64,000 nucleotides of DNA, taken from NCBI RefSeq assembly GCF_029168945.1, contig NC_083605.1, positions 30,455,280 to 30,519,279 of the forward strand, in the 5' to 3' direction. A program made the position numbers and the translations under genes. The DNA is from Cannabis sativa. Its lineage: Eukaryota; Streptophyta; Magnoliopsida; Rosales; Cannabaceae. This document shows, piece by piece, positions 48,324-60,344 of the stretch. Every line of letters starts with the position of its first letter. Position 1 is the first letter of the stretch. Under the pieces are notes generated by a model. The model made no database searches and had not been told where the DNA came from. It worked only from the letters and a program-made list of their open reading frames with translations.

Positions 48324-50231
48324 TGTTGGGTTTTATGCCCTAAATAAAACTCTTTACAATCTGATTAGTTATCAATATAAGAAATTAGAAGTGATTGATG
48401 TTTGCATGAATTTGACATGCTAATGGTTTAATATGTTTATTATGTTCACACACAAAATCAGTTAAATCCGATCATATGTTTATTCACAATTATAGTATCG
48501 TCAACACAGTGGAATGTGATTGTGATCATATGAATCAAAAGACTTGGTCCCTGTTTCATCAGTGTTATTGGATTTACACTAATGTGATAATCAGCGATGA
48601 TGTGTACTTACACTTGGAGTAAGTGTTATGTTCTTTCCAGGATATTAGTAAAGTATACTAGTTTCGAATGTATGGAGTATACATTGGACTGGACCGATAT
48701 GGCAACTAAGTTAAGATATTACAAACTTACCCTTATAGATATCTTTCCAAGTCAATATCAGTAGTTGATCTTAAGATTAAAAGAATCTAAATCCTGATAT
48801 GCTTAGGCTCAACTCAAGAGTGTTATTCATGTTCTTTGATTTATTAGTTAAGCCTACTTTTGGGTCAGGGTGATACGTATATTTTGGGAACATGATAGTA
48901 TGATTGAGTGGGAGTGCTGAACATAAATATGGAATCTATAGCTTCTACTGGTGTATAGAAGTCAAGTGATGATTCCCTTCGAGCTTAGCAAATAGAAGTA
49001 AATGGATGAGCTCTTGTTTAACTGACTAATGATTAGATCACTAAACACCATTTACAGGTAGCTAAGTGTTTTAAGGGGAAAAATACATTGAGGGGTGAGA
49101 ACGGTAAAGAAATCCCATATCGATGTAGATCATCTATATAGAGGATCTTTAAATCACAATAAGATTATAACAATGGTTAAATGAGATAGTATATTGATAT
49201 CGTGGAACATACAATATGCTCTATATAAGTCTAAGAGTGCAATTCTAAGTTCTAAGAGTGGATTCAACGAAGAATTAATAAGTAGGAACTTACTTGGTAA
49301 ATTTGGTTCACTTATTGGAAGCTCAGCATATAGATCCATGGTCCCCATTCTAGTTGAGAACATTTTGCTTGTAAGACTCATTAATTGATTCGTGATTGAT
49401 CAATTATAATTCTAAAGCTAGACTATGTCTAATTTTATGAATTTTCACTAAGCATGGGTGAAATTGTAAAGAAAAGAGTTTCTAGGTTTATTTATTTATT
49501 AATGGACTTTATATGTCTAATTAATAATTAAATTAAATGACAATATTATTTAATAATCTATTTTTGTTATTAAATAATTAGTTTTGGCATTTAAAAGGTT
49601 AGAATTGGAAAATTGGCGTTTTTGAATAAAATAGAGATAAAATTTGATAAAACTGCAAAATCAAGTGACGCCCACTATAACACCATGGCCGGCCACTTAT
49701 TAAGGGTTTTTCAAATTAATATTTTCATTATTTTAATGCCAAATAATTCCTAACCTAAACCTAGTAGTTGCCTATAAATAGAAAGTGATGGCTCAGTCAC
49801 AAAATATGCTTTGACATGCTTTCATTAGTAATCTGACAGAAATTTCTCTCTTCAGAAAAACTGAGCCTTCCCCACTTTCTATACCTGGCCGAAATCCCTC
49901 TTCTCTTTTCTTCTTCATCAATTTCGACCCTAGTGAGAGAGTAAGTGCCCACACACAGCAAGCAGTAACTCAATCATAGATTGGAAGACTGTGAAGGATC
50001 AAACTTGAAGAAGAAGGACATTCGGGCTCAGATCTTGATTATACTCTGCTACAGAAAGGATACAAGGGTTAGAGATCTGAGTGGAAGGAGACATTAATTC
50101 CGCTGCATCAATGTAAGGTTTTCTTAACTTTATATGTGTTTAATTTATCGTTTTAGAAAGTTCATATTTAGGGTGTTTAAACAACATACTTGTGAGTAGA
50201 TCTAAGATCCTGGTAAAATAATATTCCAACA
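48324..50231 (+). mobile_element. 3' LTR of element B
   Basis: Same 1908-bp length and ends as its partner, with scattered single-base differences, such as CACC/CACA in the first 200 bp. TATAAATAG lies at about 49773. Confidence 0.97.
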
Positions 50232-52300
50232 GGGACTTGCAGGAGGAAGAGGCAAGACGGAATGGATCACATCAGAATACAAAACAGTCCTAGCCACCTT
50301 GGCCTGAGGCCGACCAGAAGATAAGCCGCTTGAAGATCCCCTCACCAGGTTTTTCATCCTGGAAGCCATATCTGCAAAAAGAAAAATAACAAAGTTCGAA
50401 TACAAGTTATAAGTACTAAATGCAAGTGAAAGTAAAAAAAGTTACTACTGTCTGGAGGGTTGTTTGGGAGCCTCTCATCCTCTGAAGATGAATCATCAGA
50501 GTTTTCCTTAGAATCAGTAGCCTTTCCTTTGTCTCTAGACGCATGTGGTGGCTTGACAGGCCTAGCAGATTCCTGTCTTTTGAGCCTGATCAACACGGGG
50601 GCATCGACAGTTGTGCCTCCCCATGCCAAACATTGCCAAAGGACCCATTCCCTCATGGATACTGTTCTGGCAATCTTGGCTAGAGGGACATCCTCATTAG
50701 ACTCACCCTTTTCCTACTCGGGCGCGGGTCTTTTATTTTGGCTAACCTCCTTCACCACAGAATTATTATCTAGATCTTCATAAGGGTTTCCAACACCCTC
50801 GGTATCCTATCCATGAGGGTACAGGCGATACTTTCTAAATTTCTCCTCATATGCCAACCTATAGATGTTGCGCCTTTTTGTAGGGAGAGACAAAATATGG
50901 TTGGCTCTGTCCCTCAGCATGATAGTAAGGATTGGACGAAGGTATGTCGGGACCCTTTGAAAGCGATGACGGATGTACCTAACATCCCAAGCGAGGAAGT
51001 AGCTCTTGGCGTACTTCCCAATTTTAGACATGGCCTTGTCATTAGTACCTCTAAGCCACTAATAGCCTAGCTGGCTAAAGTAGAATTATCTAGACCTACC
51101 CTGCTTTGGAGTGGATTTTAGCTCAAAGTAGTAACGTACCTTGTAAGGTGACGGCTGTGGCTAGCCTAACTCTTCATAGAGAATGAAGAGTGCTGAAAGG
51201 TACTTAATGCCTTTTGGCTAATCTGAGTCGGACACAGGCTAAAGAAGTTGGTTATGTCCTTAAAGTATGGATGCAAGGATAAGATTGCCCCTTGCTTACC
51301 ATGGGGGCCTGACCGTGCCATCTAGTTGGACGGGGGACGATGGGCCAACTGAGCCCTATTGGGCCTATCACACCGGACTGTTCCAACGAGTCCCTTTGTC
51401 TTAATTTGATCAAACTTTCCAACAAACAGGGTAGAGGGAGGAGATGTCTAATGTCTCTCCTCTGCGAACTCAAGGACCCAAGGCTCAAGAGCTTCATCCT
51501 CAACATGGTCAACCCTAACCTCTGACGGTTGACCCCTAACATTTAAAGGTCGTCCAGCCTTGTCATAAATGCCCAGGGGATCGCCCTGGATCATGACACA
51601 AGTCTTATACTGTCTCCTAGAAATACTTGGTTATGCAGCGGGTTCAGCCTGCTTGACACCAGACCCATCATCTTGATCGGCCAAGGGTTCCTCACCCTAG
51701 CTGGCCACAAGTTTCCTAGCCAAAGGCTCTTCAACTTGGCTGGCCTCAGACTGTTTAGCTTGAGGCTATTCAGCCTCCTCAACATGTCGGACCCTTCCTC
51801 TTGCCATTAGCTCGGAAATATGAGGATCCTTAGGAGGTGCCCTACGACACATTTTCTCCGTCCTAGTCATGGCAGGATATGGCTCAAAGTATCTAGCGAT
51901 GGTAACAACAACCCCAGCTGCAGGAAGATCTCTAAGTGTATGAGTTGCATGTCCAGTGGGCAACGTCTCAGGCACACCTTCTTGGAAAATATAAGTCCAC
52001 GACCTGGGGAGGAACTGCCTCCACCCCTGGTTCAGTTCCTAGATGACCCAACTGTAAAACTCACTGCCTATTCGCTCGGATAGTGGTGGTGCTAAATCTC
52101 AAGTTCCAGAGAATCACTGCTGACTTCGAAAATGCTCGAGGAACTATCAAAAGAACCCTTGGAAGAAGAACTAGCTATCTGAATCGGACGATGGTCTTCA
52201 TAGAGAAGACTGAGCAAGTGTTCGTAAATCCAATTTTCACCTCCCCAAAAGTCACGCGAGTTCATCGGTGTAAAAAGGCAGAGGGAGGTGAACAACTAGA
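50232..52300 (-). pseudogene. antisense gene of the gypsy element, 5' exons
   Basis: Read on minus, coding-like pieces run from about 52300 to 50449, then a 77-base intron (50448-50372, GTAGTAAC to TTTTGCAG), then an exon from 50371 that is cut at 50232 by element B. Recognisable parts are an N-terminal region with PETLPTGHATHTLRD and ISELMARGRVRHVEE (51975-51766), a domain with VPTYLRPILTIMLRDRANHI and YEEKFRKYRLYPHG (51031-50807), an acidic Ser-rich linker (SDDSSSEDERLPNNPPDS), and MASRMKNLVRGSSSGLSSG. The middle domain recalls the plant 'putative gypsy type transposon' family, from memory. Several stops show the gene is dead here. Function is unknown. Confidence 0.6.
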
Positions 52301-52822
52301 CGAAATAAAAAGACTTAGACAAAGCGTAGGTCAACTGTCCAAAACCTAAGGGTATTAACCCGACAACCCTGATGTACAAAGCCGTTAATTGGAAAAGTAT
52401 AGAATTCAAATTCAATAAATTAAACAGATATTAAGTTTTCGGTCACTAATTGGTTAGGATAGATTCTACCTAAGACATGTCGTACAGAGTTCCTATGGGA
52501 ATCAAGTAGTGGATAAGGGTGAAATGGGCTCAAAATGCCAAACAGAGTCTTTATAAAGACCAACTATTGTCCAGAACAAATCAAACTCATGACACAAAAC
52601 TACGTATCATGAACCGACAAGGTTTTTTAGTCAAAAGTCACGAACTGGCTAGGGTCCCAAGTTTAAAACATGAATCGGCCACGGTTACGTGTAAAGACCA
52701 CTAATCGGCCAGGGTCACGAACATATCCTATGTGTCGACCAAAAGCTCAACAGAATCAAAATCCTATTTTTTCTAAAATTCAAACAACATTCTTCGTGTT
52801 CTTCGTGACTCGAAGAGTTAAG
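52301..52822 (-). other. 5' leader or intron region of the antisense gene
   Basis: No clear coding on either strand. It lies between the first coding-like part of the antisense gene and solo LTR H, which inserted into it. Confidence 0.4.
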
Positions 52823-54750
52823 TGTTGGGAATTATTTTACCAGGATCTAGATTTACTAACAAGTATGTTGGATTAACAACCTAATATGAATTCTAAAACA
52901 ATGAAAATAAACACATATAAAGTTAGAAAACCTTACAGTGGGTGCAGCGGAATAATATGACTCCTTCCGTTCAGATCTCTAGCCCTTGATTCCTTTTTGT
53001 AGCAGAGCATCACAAAGATCTGAACCTGGATCTTCTTTTCTCCTTCTTTGATGCAGAAATTCCATAGTCTTCCATACTATGATTGAGATACCACTTGATG
53101 TGTGTGGGCACTACTCATCTCACAAGGATTTCGAAAATTCTCTCTCTTTTCTCTCTTAATTTCGTGGCTGATAGCATGCATACAAAGATATGCAAGAGAA
53201 GAGAACAAGGGCTGCTATATATAGGGAGAAGGGAGAGCACAACTTTCCAAATAAAACAGTTTCCTTAATTACTGTGTAATCAATCAACTGCCTTATTTAG
53301 TGTGATCCACCACTTTCCTATTATAGCTAGGCTTTGATTAGCAATTACATGACAATTAAAAAATAAAAATAATAATTGGGAAACACAAAGGGAGTGCTCG
53401 GCCATAGAGGGAAATGGGCCTCACTTGGATTTTGTAGTTTCCTCAATTTTATTTCAATTTCTCCAAAAATGCCATTTTTCCAATTCTAATCATTTAAATG
53501 CCAAAACTAATTATTTAATAACTAAAATAGATTATTAAATAATATTGTCATTTAAAATAATTATTAATTAGACATACAAAGTCTCTTAATTAATAATTAA
53601 ACCTAGAAACTCTTTTCTTTACGATTTCATCCTTAAACTGTGAGAATTCATAAAGTAGACATAGTCTAACTTTTAGAATTATAATTGATTAATTAAAATC
53701 AATTAACTGAGTCTTACAAGCAGTATGGTCTCAACTAGTATGGGGACCATGGGTCTATATAACCGAGCTTCCAATAAGTCGAACCGAATTTACCAAGTAA
53801 ATTCCCTAACTTATTAATTCCTCATTGAATCCACACTTAGAACTTGGAATTGCACTCTCAGTCATATAGAAACGCTCTATATGTTCCACGATATAGACAC
53901 GTCATTAGTTATCCATTGTTATAACCCTAATGTGATCAATGATCCTCTATATAGATGATTTACACTGTAAAGGGATTAAATTACCGTACCACCCTACAAT
54001 GTATTTTATCCTTAAAACACTTAACCCTGTATAAATGATATTTCACCTAAGTGAAATGAGATCTCCACCATTTATCTTCGTTTGGTTAAGCTCGAAGGAA
54101 ATCATCCTTTACTTCTATTTGCCAAATAGAAACTATAGATTCCATATTTATGTTAGCGCTCCCCCACTCAATTGTATTACCGTGTTCACAAAATGTATGT
54201 ATTGCCCCGACTAAAAATTAGGCTTAACTAACAAATCAAAGAACACGAATAATACTCTTGAAATTGAGCCTAACCATATCAGGATTTCGATCATGTGATC
54301 TAGGATCAACTTATGATATTGAATTGAATAGATATTTACGGTAAGTTTCAAAATCTAATTCAAAGTTCAATATCGGTCCATTCCGATATATACTCCATAC
54401 ATCCGATACTGGTAAACTTTGCCAATGTCCTGGAAAGGACATAACACTTTTCCAAGGTGTAAGAATAGCTATCGCTGATTATACCATGTCAGTCTAAATC
54501 CAGTGTTCTGACAAATTAGAGAATCAACTTTTGAACATATAATAAAGATTATATTCCACTGTGCTGACAACACTATAATCTTTAACCAACTCATATGTTC
54601 TGGACTTAAAAAGAATTCATATATTATATACACATATAATCATGTAATAAATCATGTGAACCATGCAACATAAAATGTTATTTCTGATCTTTATTAATAA
54701 GTAAATCTGATTATATGAAATGAGTTTTATTTAGGGCATAAAACCCAACA
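52823..54750 (-). mobile_element. solo LTR (copy H) of the TGTTGGG family
   Basis: This 1928-bp LTR runs on + from TGTTGGGAATTATTTTACC to GGGCATAAAACCCAACA with the duplication TTAAG (52818-52822 and 54751-54755). Most of it groups with D and F, but the part from about 53120 to 53620 differs from them and in places looks like the B/C/G subfamily, so it may be a recombinant. Confidence 0.93.
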
Positions 54751-54755
54751 TTAAG

Positions 54756-55204
54756 AATCTAAATGGAGTTCAAAATCAAATATTTTTATCAGAAACTCAT
54801 GCATTATATGTCCTAAAGCTATCCAACAGATTATAATGTAGAAAAAAATACACTACAACGTGAGAATTAAGAAGTTTAAAAGCGTGAAAAAGCTTAAAGT
54901 CATCAATGGCAGATTCAAGAAAATAATGAATAAAATGAGATTTCAAGACTTACCCACTGATGAAGACAGTTGTACATGCTCAGGGAATGATTTGATCTTT
55001 AAGGAAATTAAAAACCAAGAGGCACAGAGGTGCTTGAGGGCGTTTGGCTTGAATAAGGAAATGAAGAGTTTTTTCTCTTTTTCTTATAGAGAGAATATGA
55101 AGGAGAGAGAGAGAGAGTGAAGTAGAATGAGGAAAATGAAGAATGAACCTTATATAGGTTCTGAAATGTTTTCTCCCCAAAAGACTTAATAATAATAAGT
55201 GGTT
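54756..55204 (-). promoter_or_regulatory. promoter and leader of the antisense gene
   Basis: Read on minus: TATA box CCTATATAAGG (about 55158-55148), then a CT-rich leader with a CTCTCTCTCTCTC run (about 55118-55105), then CAGTGGGTAAGTCTTG, a canonical donor, near 54960-54945. The order is that of a Pol II promoter with a spliced 5' leader reading into the antisense gene. It is separate from the LTR promoters. Confidence 0.6.
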
Positions 55205-55209
55205 ATTTT

Positions 55210-57094
55210 TGTTGGGTTTTATGCGCTAAATAAAACTCTTTACAATCTGATTAGTTATCAATATAAGAAATTTGAAGTGATTTATGTTTGCATGAATTTT
55301 ACAAGCTAATGGTTTAATATCTTTATTACATTTACACACAAAATCAGTTAAATCCAGATCATATGCTTATTCACAATTACAGTATCGTCAACACAGTGGA
55401 ATGTGATTGTGATCATATGAATCAAAAGACTAAGTCCCTGTTTCATCAAAATTTTGGATTTACACTAATGTGATAATCAGCGATGTGTACTTACACTTGG
55501 AGTAAGTGTTATGTTCTTTCCAGGACATTAGTAAAGTATACTAGTTTCGAATGTATGGTGTATACATTGGACTGGACCGATATTGCAACTTAGTTAAGAT
55601 ATTACAAACTTACTGTTATATCTTTCCAAGTCAATATCAGTAGTTGATCTTAAGATTAAAAGAATCTAAATCCTGATATGCTTAGGCTCAACTCCGGAGT
55701 ACTATTCATGTTGTTTGATTTATTAGTTAAGCCTACTTTTGGGTCAGGGTGATACGTATATTTTGGGAACATGATAGTATGATTGAGTGGGAGTGCTGAA
55801 CATAAATATGGAATCTATAGCTTCTACTGGTGTATAGAAGTCAAGTGATGACTCTCTTCGAGCTTAGCAAATAGAAGTAAATGGATGAGCTCTTATTTAA
55901 GTGACTAATTCTTAGATCACTAAACATCATTTACCAGTAGCTAAGTGTTTTAAGGGGCAATATACATTGAGGGGTGAGAACGGTAAAATTATCCCATCTC
56001 GATGTAAATCATCTAGATAGAGGATCTTTGATCACAATAAGATTATAACATTGGTTAAATGAGATAGCATATCTATATCGTGGAACATATAATATGCTCT
56101 ATATAAGTCTAAGAGTGCAATTCTAAGTTCTAAGAGTGGATTCAACAAAGAATTAATAAGTAGGAATTTACTTAGTAAATCCGGTTCACTTATTGGAAGC
56201 TCAGCATATAGATCCATGGTCCCCATTCTAGTTGAGAACATTCTGCTTGTAAGACTCATTAATTGATTCGTGATTGATCAATTATAATTCTAAAGTTAGA
56301 CTATGTCTAATTTTATGAATTTTCACTAAGTAGGGGTGAAATTGTAAAGAAAAGAGTTTCTACGTTTATTTATTTATTAATGGACTTTATATGTCTAATT
56401 AATAATTAAATTAAATGACAATATTAATTAATAATCTATTTTAGTTATTAAATAATTAGTTTTGGCATTTAAAAGGTTAGAATTGGAAAATTGGCGTTTT
56501 TGAGAAAATAGAGATAAAATTTGATAAAACTGCAAAATCAAGTGACGCCAACTATAACACCATGGCCGGCCACTTATTAAGGGTTTTTCAAATTAATATT
56601 TTCATTATTTTAATGCCAAATAATTCCTAACCTAAACCTAGTAGTTTCCTATAAATAGAAAGCGATGGCTCAGTCAAAATAACAAGTTTTCATTAATCTT
56701 CTGACAGAAAATTCTCACTTCAGAAAAACTGAGCCTTCCTTTTCTATTGTTTAGCCGAACCTCTCTCTCTCTTTTCTTCTTCATAAATTTCGAACCTTAG
56801 TGATAGAGTAAGTGCCCACACACAGCAAGTGGTAACTCAATCATAGATTGGAAGACTGTGAAGGATCACACACAAAGAGAAGGACATTTGGGCTCGGATC
56901 TTGATAATACTCTGCGACAGAAAGGATACAAGGGTTAGAGATCTGAGTGGAAGGAGACATTAATTCCGCTGCATCAATTAGGGTTTTCTTAACTTTATAT
57001 GTGTTTATTTTATCGTTTTAGAAAGTTCATATTTAAGGTGTTAAACAACATACTTGTGAGTAGATCTAAGATCCTGGTAAAATAAATTCCAACA
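55210..57094 (+). mobile_element. solo LTR (copy C) of the TGTTGGG family
   Basis: This 1885-bp LTR runs from TGTTGGGTTTTATGCGC to GTAAAATAAATTCCAACA with the duplication ATTTT (55205-55209 and 57095-57099). It is close to the LTRs of element B. It lies about 50 bp upstream of the antisense TATA box. Confidence 0.94.
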
Positions 57095-57099
57095 ATTTT

Positions 57100-57340
57100 T
57101 TCCCAAAAAATAGCTATGCATGGGAAAAGAAGACCAAAGGTTCAAAAATAGAAAAGTGTCTAGCTGTTGCACAAATTCTCATAATGATTAGCAATAAAGT
57201 CATTTTTTCATAAAGATAAGTCATCTGAAGAGTTCAATATTTGACTAGGCAAAGTTGCCCGGTAAAGGCTTTTACAATCAAGACTAGAGTTGAAAAGTTC
57301 CTATCTGTACAGGCATGCACACAAGGACTTGGGGGACAAA
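57100..57340 (+). other. gypsy 3' untranslated end with polypurine tract
   Basis: Non-coding sequence ending in AAGGACTTGGGGGACAAA, which abuts the 3' LTR and is the expected plus-strand primer. Confidence 0.8.
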
Positions 57341-58242
57341 TACTATCCCAATTTTTTGCCCACCTAACATGGCATGTCGACGTAGACGAAATTGAAACCA
57401 CGTAGAATACAACCTGTCAATAACCGGACAAAGCCACCTTGCACGACATATTAATTATCAAGGGTTGTAAGGCAATCAAGCAAGGTCAAGCAAGAAGAAA
57501 ATGACCAACTAAGTATCCCTGGTCAGCCAAGAAGTCCCATGTGCCAGCCAAGCCCTAAAAATTGGATTGGTCGGCTGGCAAATGCAAATAGCCTTGAAGA
57601 GAGGTTGAATGAATGGTGGGGTCCACAACAAACCTTTTGGAAGATTCTCAAGCTAAATTTCAATTACAGGCCAGATCCAACAACCCACAAAGATAGGGAT
57701 ATTCTCTCGAGATATTATCTAATATTCTAAGGATTTAAGTATCCTTTTTTGTAATTTAAATATAAGATAGAAAATATTTTTCCCTATTATAGAAGGGATA
57801 TTTACATATTTGAATTATAATCTTTCGTAAGCTCACACTATATAAAAGGCATTAGACAATATAAAAAAGAGACCTAAACTCTAAGTCTCACACGCCCCAT
57901 AGCTCCTCTCTCTCAGTCCTTCACGCCCTTCACTCACTAGACACGTAGTCTATTTCCTTCACAGAATCTCACAAGTTCTGAATCTGTAACACTCAATTCT
58001 CACTACTATAATATTGAAGAAAGCCATAGCTAGAAATTACAAGGTCCAAGCCTATAATTTGTGTGGTACTATCTCAAGAATAAATATAACCAAAAGGAGA
58101 GTAGGTCATTACCCATTCATCAAGGGGGTCGAACCTCTATAAATTCATGTGTTACTTTTATCATTTATTAATATTATTTACACGTAGCGATTATCAGCAA
58201 TTAATAAGGCTCTACTGTAATTAATCAAATTTTGAGTCAACA
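57341..58242 (+). mobile_element. 3' LTR of the gypsy element
   Basis: This 902-bp LTR is collinear with 8200-9120, starting TACTATCCCAATTTTTTGCC (two changes in its first three bases) and ending TTTTGAGTCAACA. TATA box CACTATATAAAAGGC at about 57836-57850. Confidence 0.92.
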
Positions 58243-58356
58243 ATATATAATTTCTATTATATACAACACCTTCACTTAGATGTCATACTACATCAGCAAT
58301 CTGAATCAGGATTGCTTGCACTGAATAATGGGCATCAGTGACCGTACTAGCAATCA

Positions 58357-60045
58357 TTAGGAGTGTAAATAGATCGGGTAAGATTCGATTCGAATATGAC
58401 TCGACCCAATCCAAACTATGTAATGATCTACCCTGCCTTGCCCCGCTAGACCAGATATTCGAATCAGATCAGATATGACCTGGCTTATTTAGATCGGGTC
58501 CAATCCAGCGCGACTTATCTAATTTTTTCTTAGAATTTTATATGTAAACTTAATTTTTTTCCTAAATCTAATTTTTTAAGAACTAATAATACCTTATAAA
58601 TGAAAAAGACAAATCGTTAATTTTTTTGTTCTTAACAAACTCAAATAATCATTTCTTCCTTAATTTTTGTCATTTTTAATGAAATTATCATTTTATTCAC
58701 AAAATAAAAGAGTAATATGACTATAAGAGAATGGATTATTCCTAAAATTGATCATTATAGCATAGAAATTTTCATGACATTGCTCTCAATCTGACATTAT
58801 TAATTTATTTTCTTTTCATTTGCCAAAATCAATGAAAGGTAAGAGAATATCAAATTCTTAAAAAAAAAAAAAAAATACCCACTATATATCATGGTGTATA
58901 TGTAACAAAATTTTATTACTTTGTAAACGATTTTTTCAAAAAAGTAAAATTAGATTTTGGATTTCATGTGATGAAAAATATACAAAAGAATAAATTGGAA
59001 AATTAATTTTTTTGAATTTGGATATTAATTAACTTAGCACGTTGGTTTTCTTAAAGTTATTAATTATATGCTCTTTTATATATATGATTTGCTCACAGGG
59101 AATATATATATGGAACACTTTTTAATGAGTATTACCGTTACTAAACAAATTTAACTATAAATATTAATTTTAAAAATATCAAGCCATCAAATTTTGATCT
59201 AATAACGAATAATGAAATCACAAATTTGAATTTCTATGCTTAATTTAACTACTTAATTAAAAAAATATCAAAAAATATCTCTTTTTACACTATATCAAAA
59301 ATATGTCCATACAAAAATATTTAACTCAAACTTAACTTTTCTTTTCTTATTTTTCTTGCTAAAAAACTTTTTTTTTAATTTTTTTTTATCGATAGAACAA
59401 TCTCAGCCCATATGATATAAAAATGAAAGATTTTTTTAATTAGATAGAAAAATCAAGCATAAAAACTCAAAATTTTTTAAGTTTACCCATTCATGGGTAA
59501 TACCCATTAAGAGTGCACATGTATAAGAATATGTATATATATTTATATGTATAAGAATATGCTTCGAAGGATTTATAATATTTTAATTATTTATATTAAT
59601 TACATTTGTTTGCTTATTCAATTAATGATAAACATTAATAATAATCAAGTAGAATAACATCTGGTGATGTGACACTAAAGATAACATTATCAAAGGAAAA
59701 GAGAATTGACATTTACGGTTGGTTATTGATTAAAGACTTGGTTTGGGGGATGGGTTGCTGCGGGCTCTGGCTTTAGGAAGTTTTTGAGATCGAGTCGAGA
59801 TAGAGACTCAGATCTCAAATTATTTTTTTTTATTGTTAAATATATTGAAAAAATAGGCAGTACGGGTCAGATCAGATCCAAAAAAAAATAGGCGGGCGAA
59901 TCTATTCAGATCCAGAAAAAAATAGGCGGGGCAGGTCGAATCAGATCCAAGTTCCAATAAGTATTTGAATGTTTCAGATTAGAAGTGATCCGTCGGATCA
60001 GAACTCCGACCCGATCCGAATAAATGGACCTTTTTGCCATGTTTA
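58357..60045. mobile_element. possible non-autonomous hAT-like element
   Basis: The left end TAGGAGTGTAAATAGATCGG and the reverse complement of the right end (AAAAAGGTCCATTTATTCGG followed by ATCGGGTCGG) resemble each other. Both subterminal regions are full of GATCGGGT, GACCCGATCC and CCTGCCCCGCC phrases in opposite orientation. The middle is AT-rich and non-coding, with an A run at 58859-58876. An 8-bp duplication was not found. A different DNA transposon class is possible. Confidence 0.4.
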
Positions 60046-60344
60046 TTAATCATTAATTAAAAATTCTATAACTTCACTATGTTGTTGACTATTTTATTCA
60101 TGTTTAAGTGATCATAATTCTCCGTACAATTTACACATCATATATGAATAAGGATTTTTTTTATATATTTATATATGAATATGAAATATAAAATATTAAT
60201 AACTTTAAAATTCAAGTATACATCAAAAAATTTCTACTATCTATAATCAAAATGCCTTTACAGGCTTTTCAAGGCATAAACACTAACAATTTTCTACTTT
60301 CCATCAAAGTAAACTGGGCATCTCCCTTAATGCCATATTCATTA

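Larger units (their letters stand above)
40112..50231 (+). mobile_element. complete gag-only Copia-type LTR retrotransposon B (TR-GAG type)
   Basis: Two 1908-bp LTRs (40112-42019 and 48324-50231) in the same orientation are flanked by GGGAC (40107-40111 and 50232-50236). The 6304-bp interior has a primer site, a long AT-rich leader, two conserved islands, gag, a protease stub and 1.8 kb of non-coding DNA ending at a purine tract. No RT, RNase H or integrase is present. That is the defined structure of TR-GAG elements. LTRs differ at about 30-35 positions by eye (about 98% identity), so insertion is recent on the scale of this cluster. Confidence 0.95.
8200..58242 (+). mobile_element. Ty3/gypsy Tat-like retrotransposon, inflated to 50 kb by nested insertions
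   Basis: Two related LTRs (8200-9120 and 57341-58242) in the same orientation are bounded by the duplication ATATA (8195-8199 and 58243-58247). A primer site follows the left LTR and a purine tract (ACTTGGGGGACAAA) precedes the right one. Between them, in element order, lie relics of gag, CCHC-like finger, protease, RT, RNase H and integrase on the + strand, and a spliced antisense gene in the 3' third. That layout matches the Tat lineage (Ogre, Retand, Grande), some members of which carry an antisense frame. The LTRs differ at roughly one base in ten by eye, so the element is old. At least eight later insertions are resolved inside it. Confidence 0.9.

Noticed and set aside
55105..55118. GA microsatellite as a separate feature
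   Set aside because: Too short to matter alone; it is the CT-rich leader of the antisense gene on the other strand.
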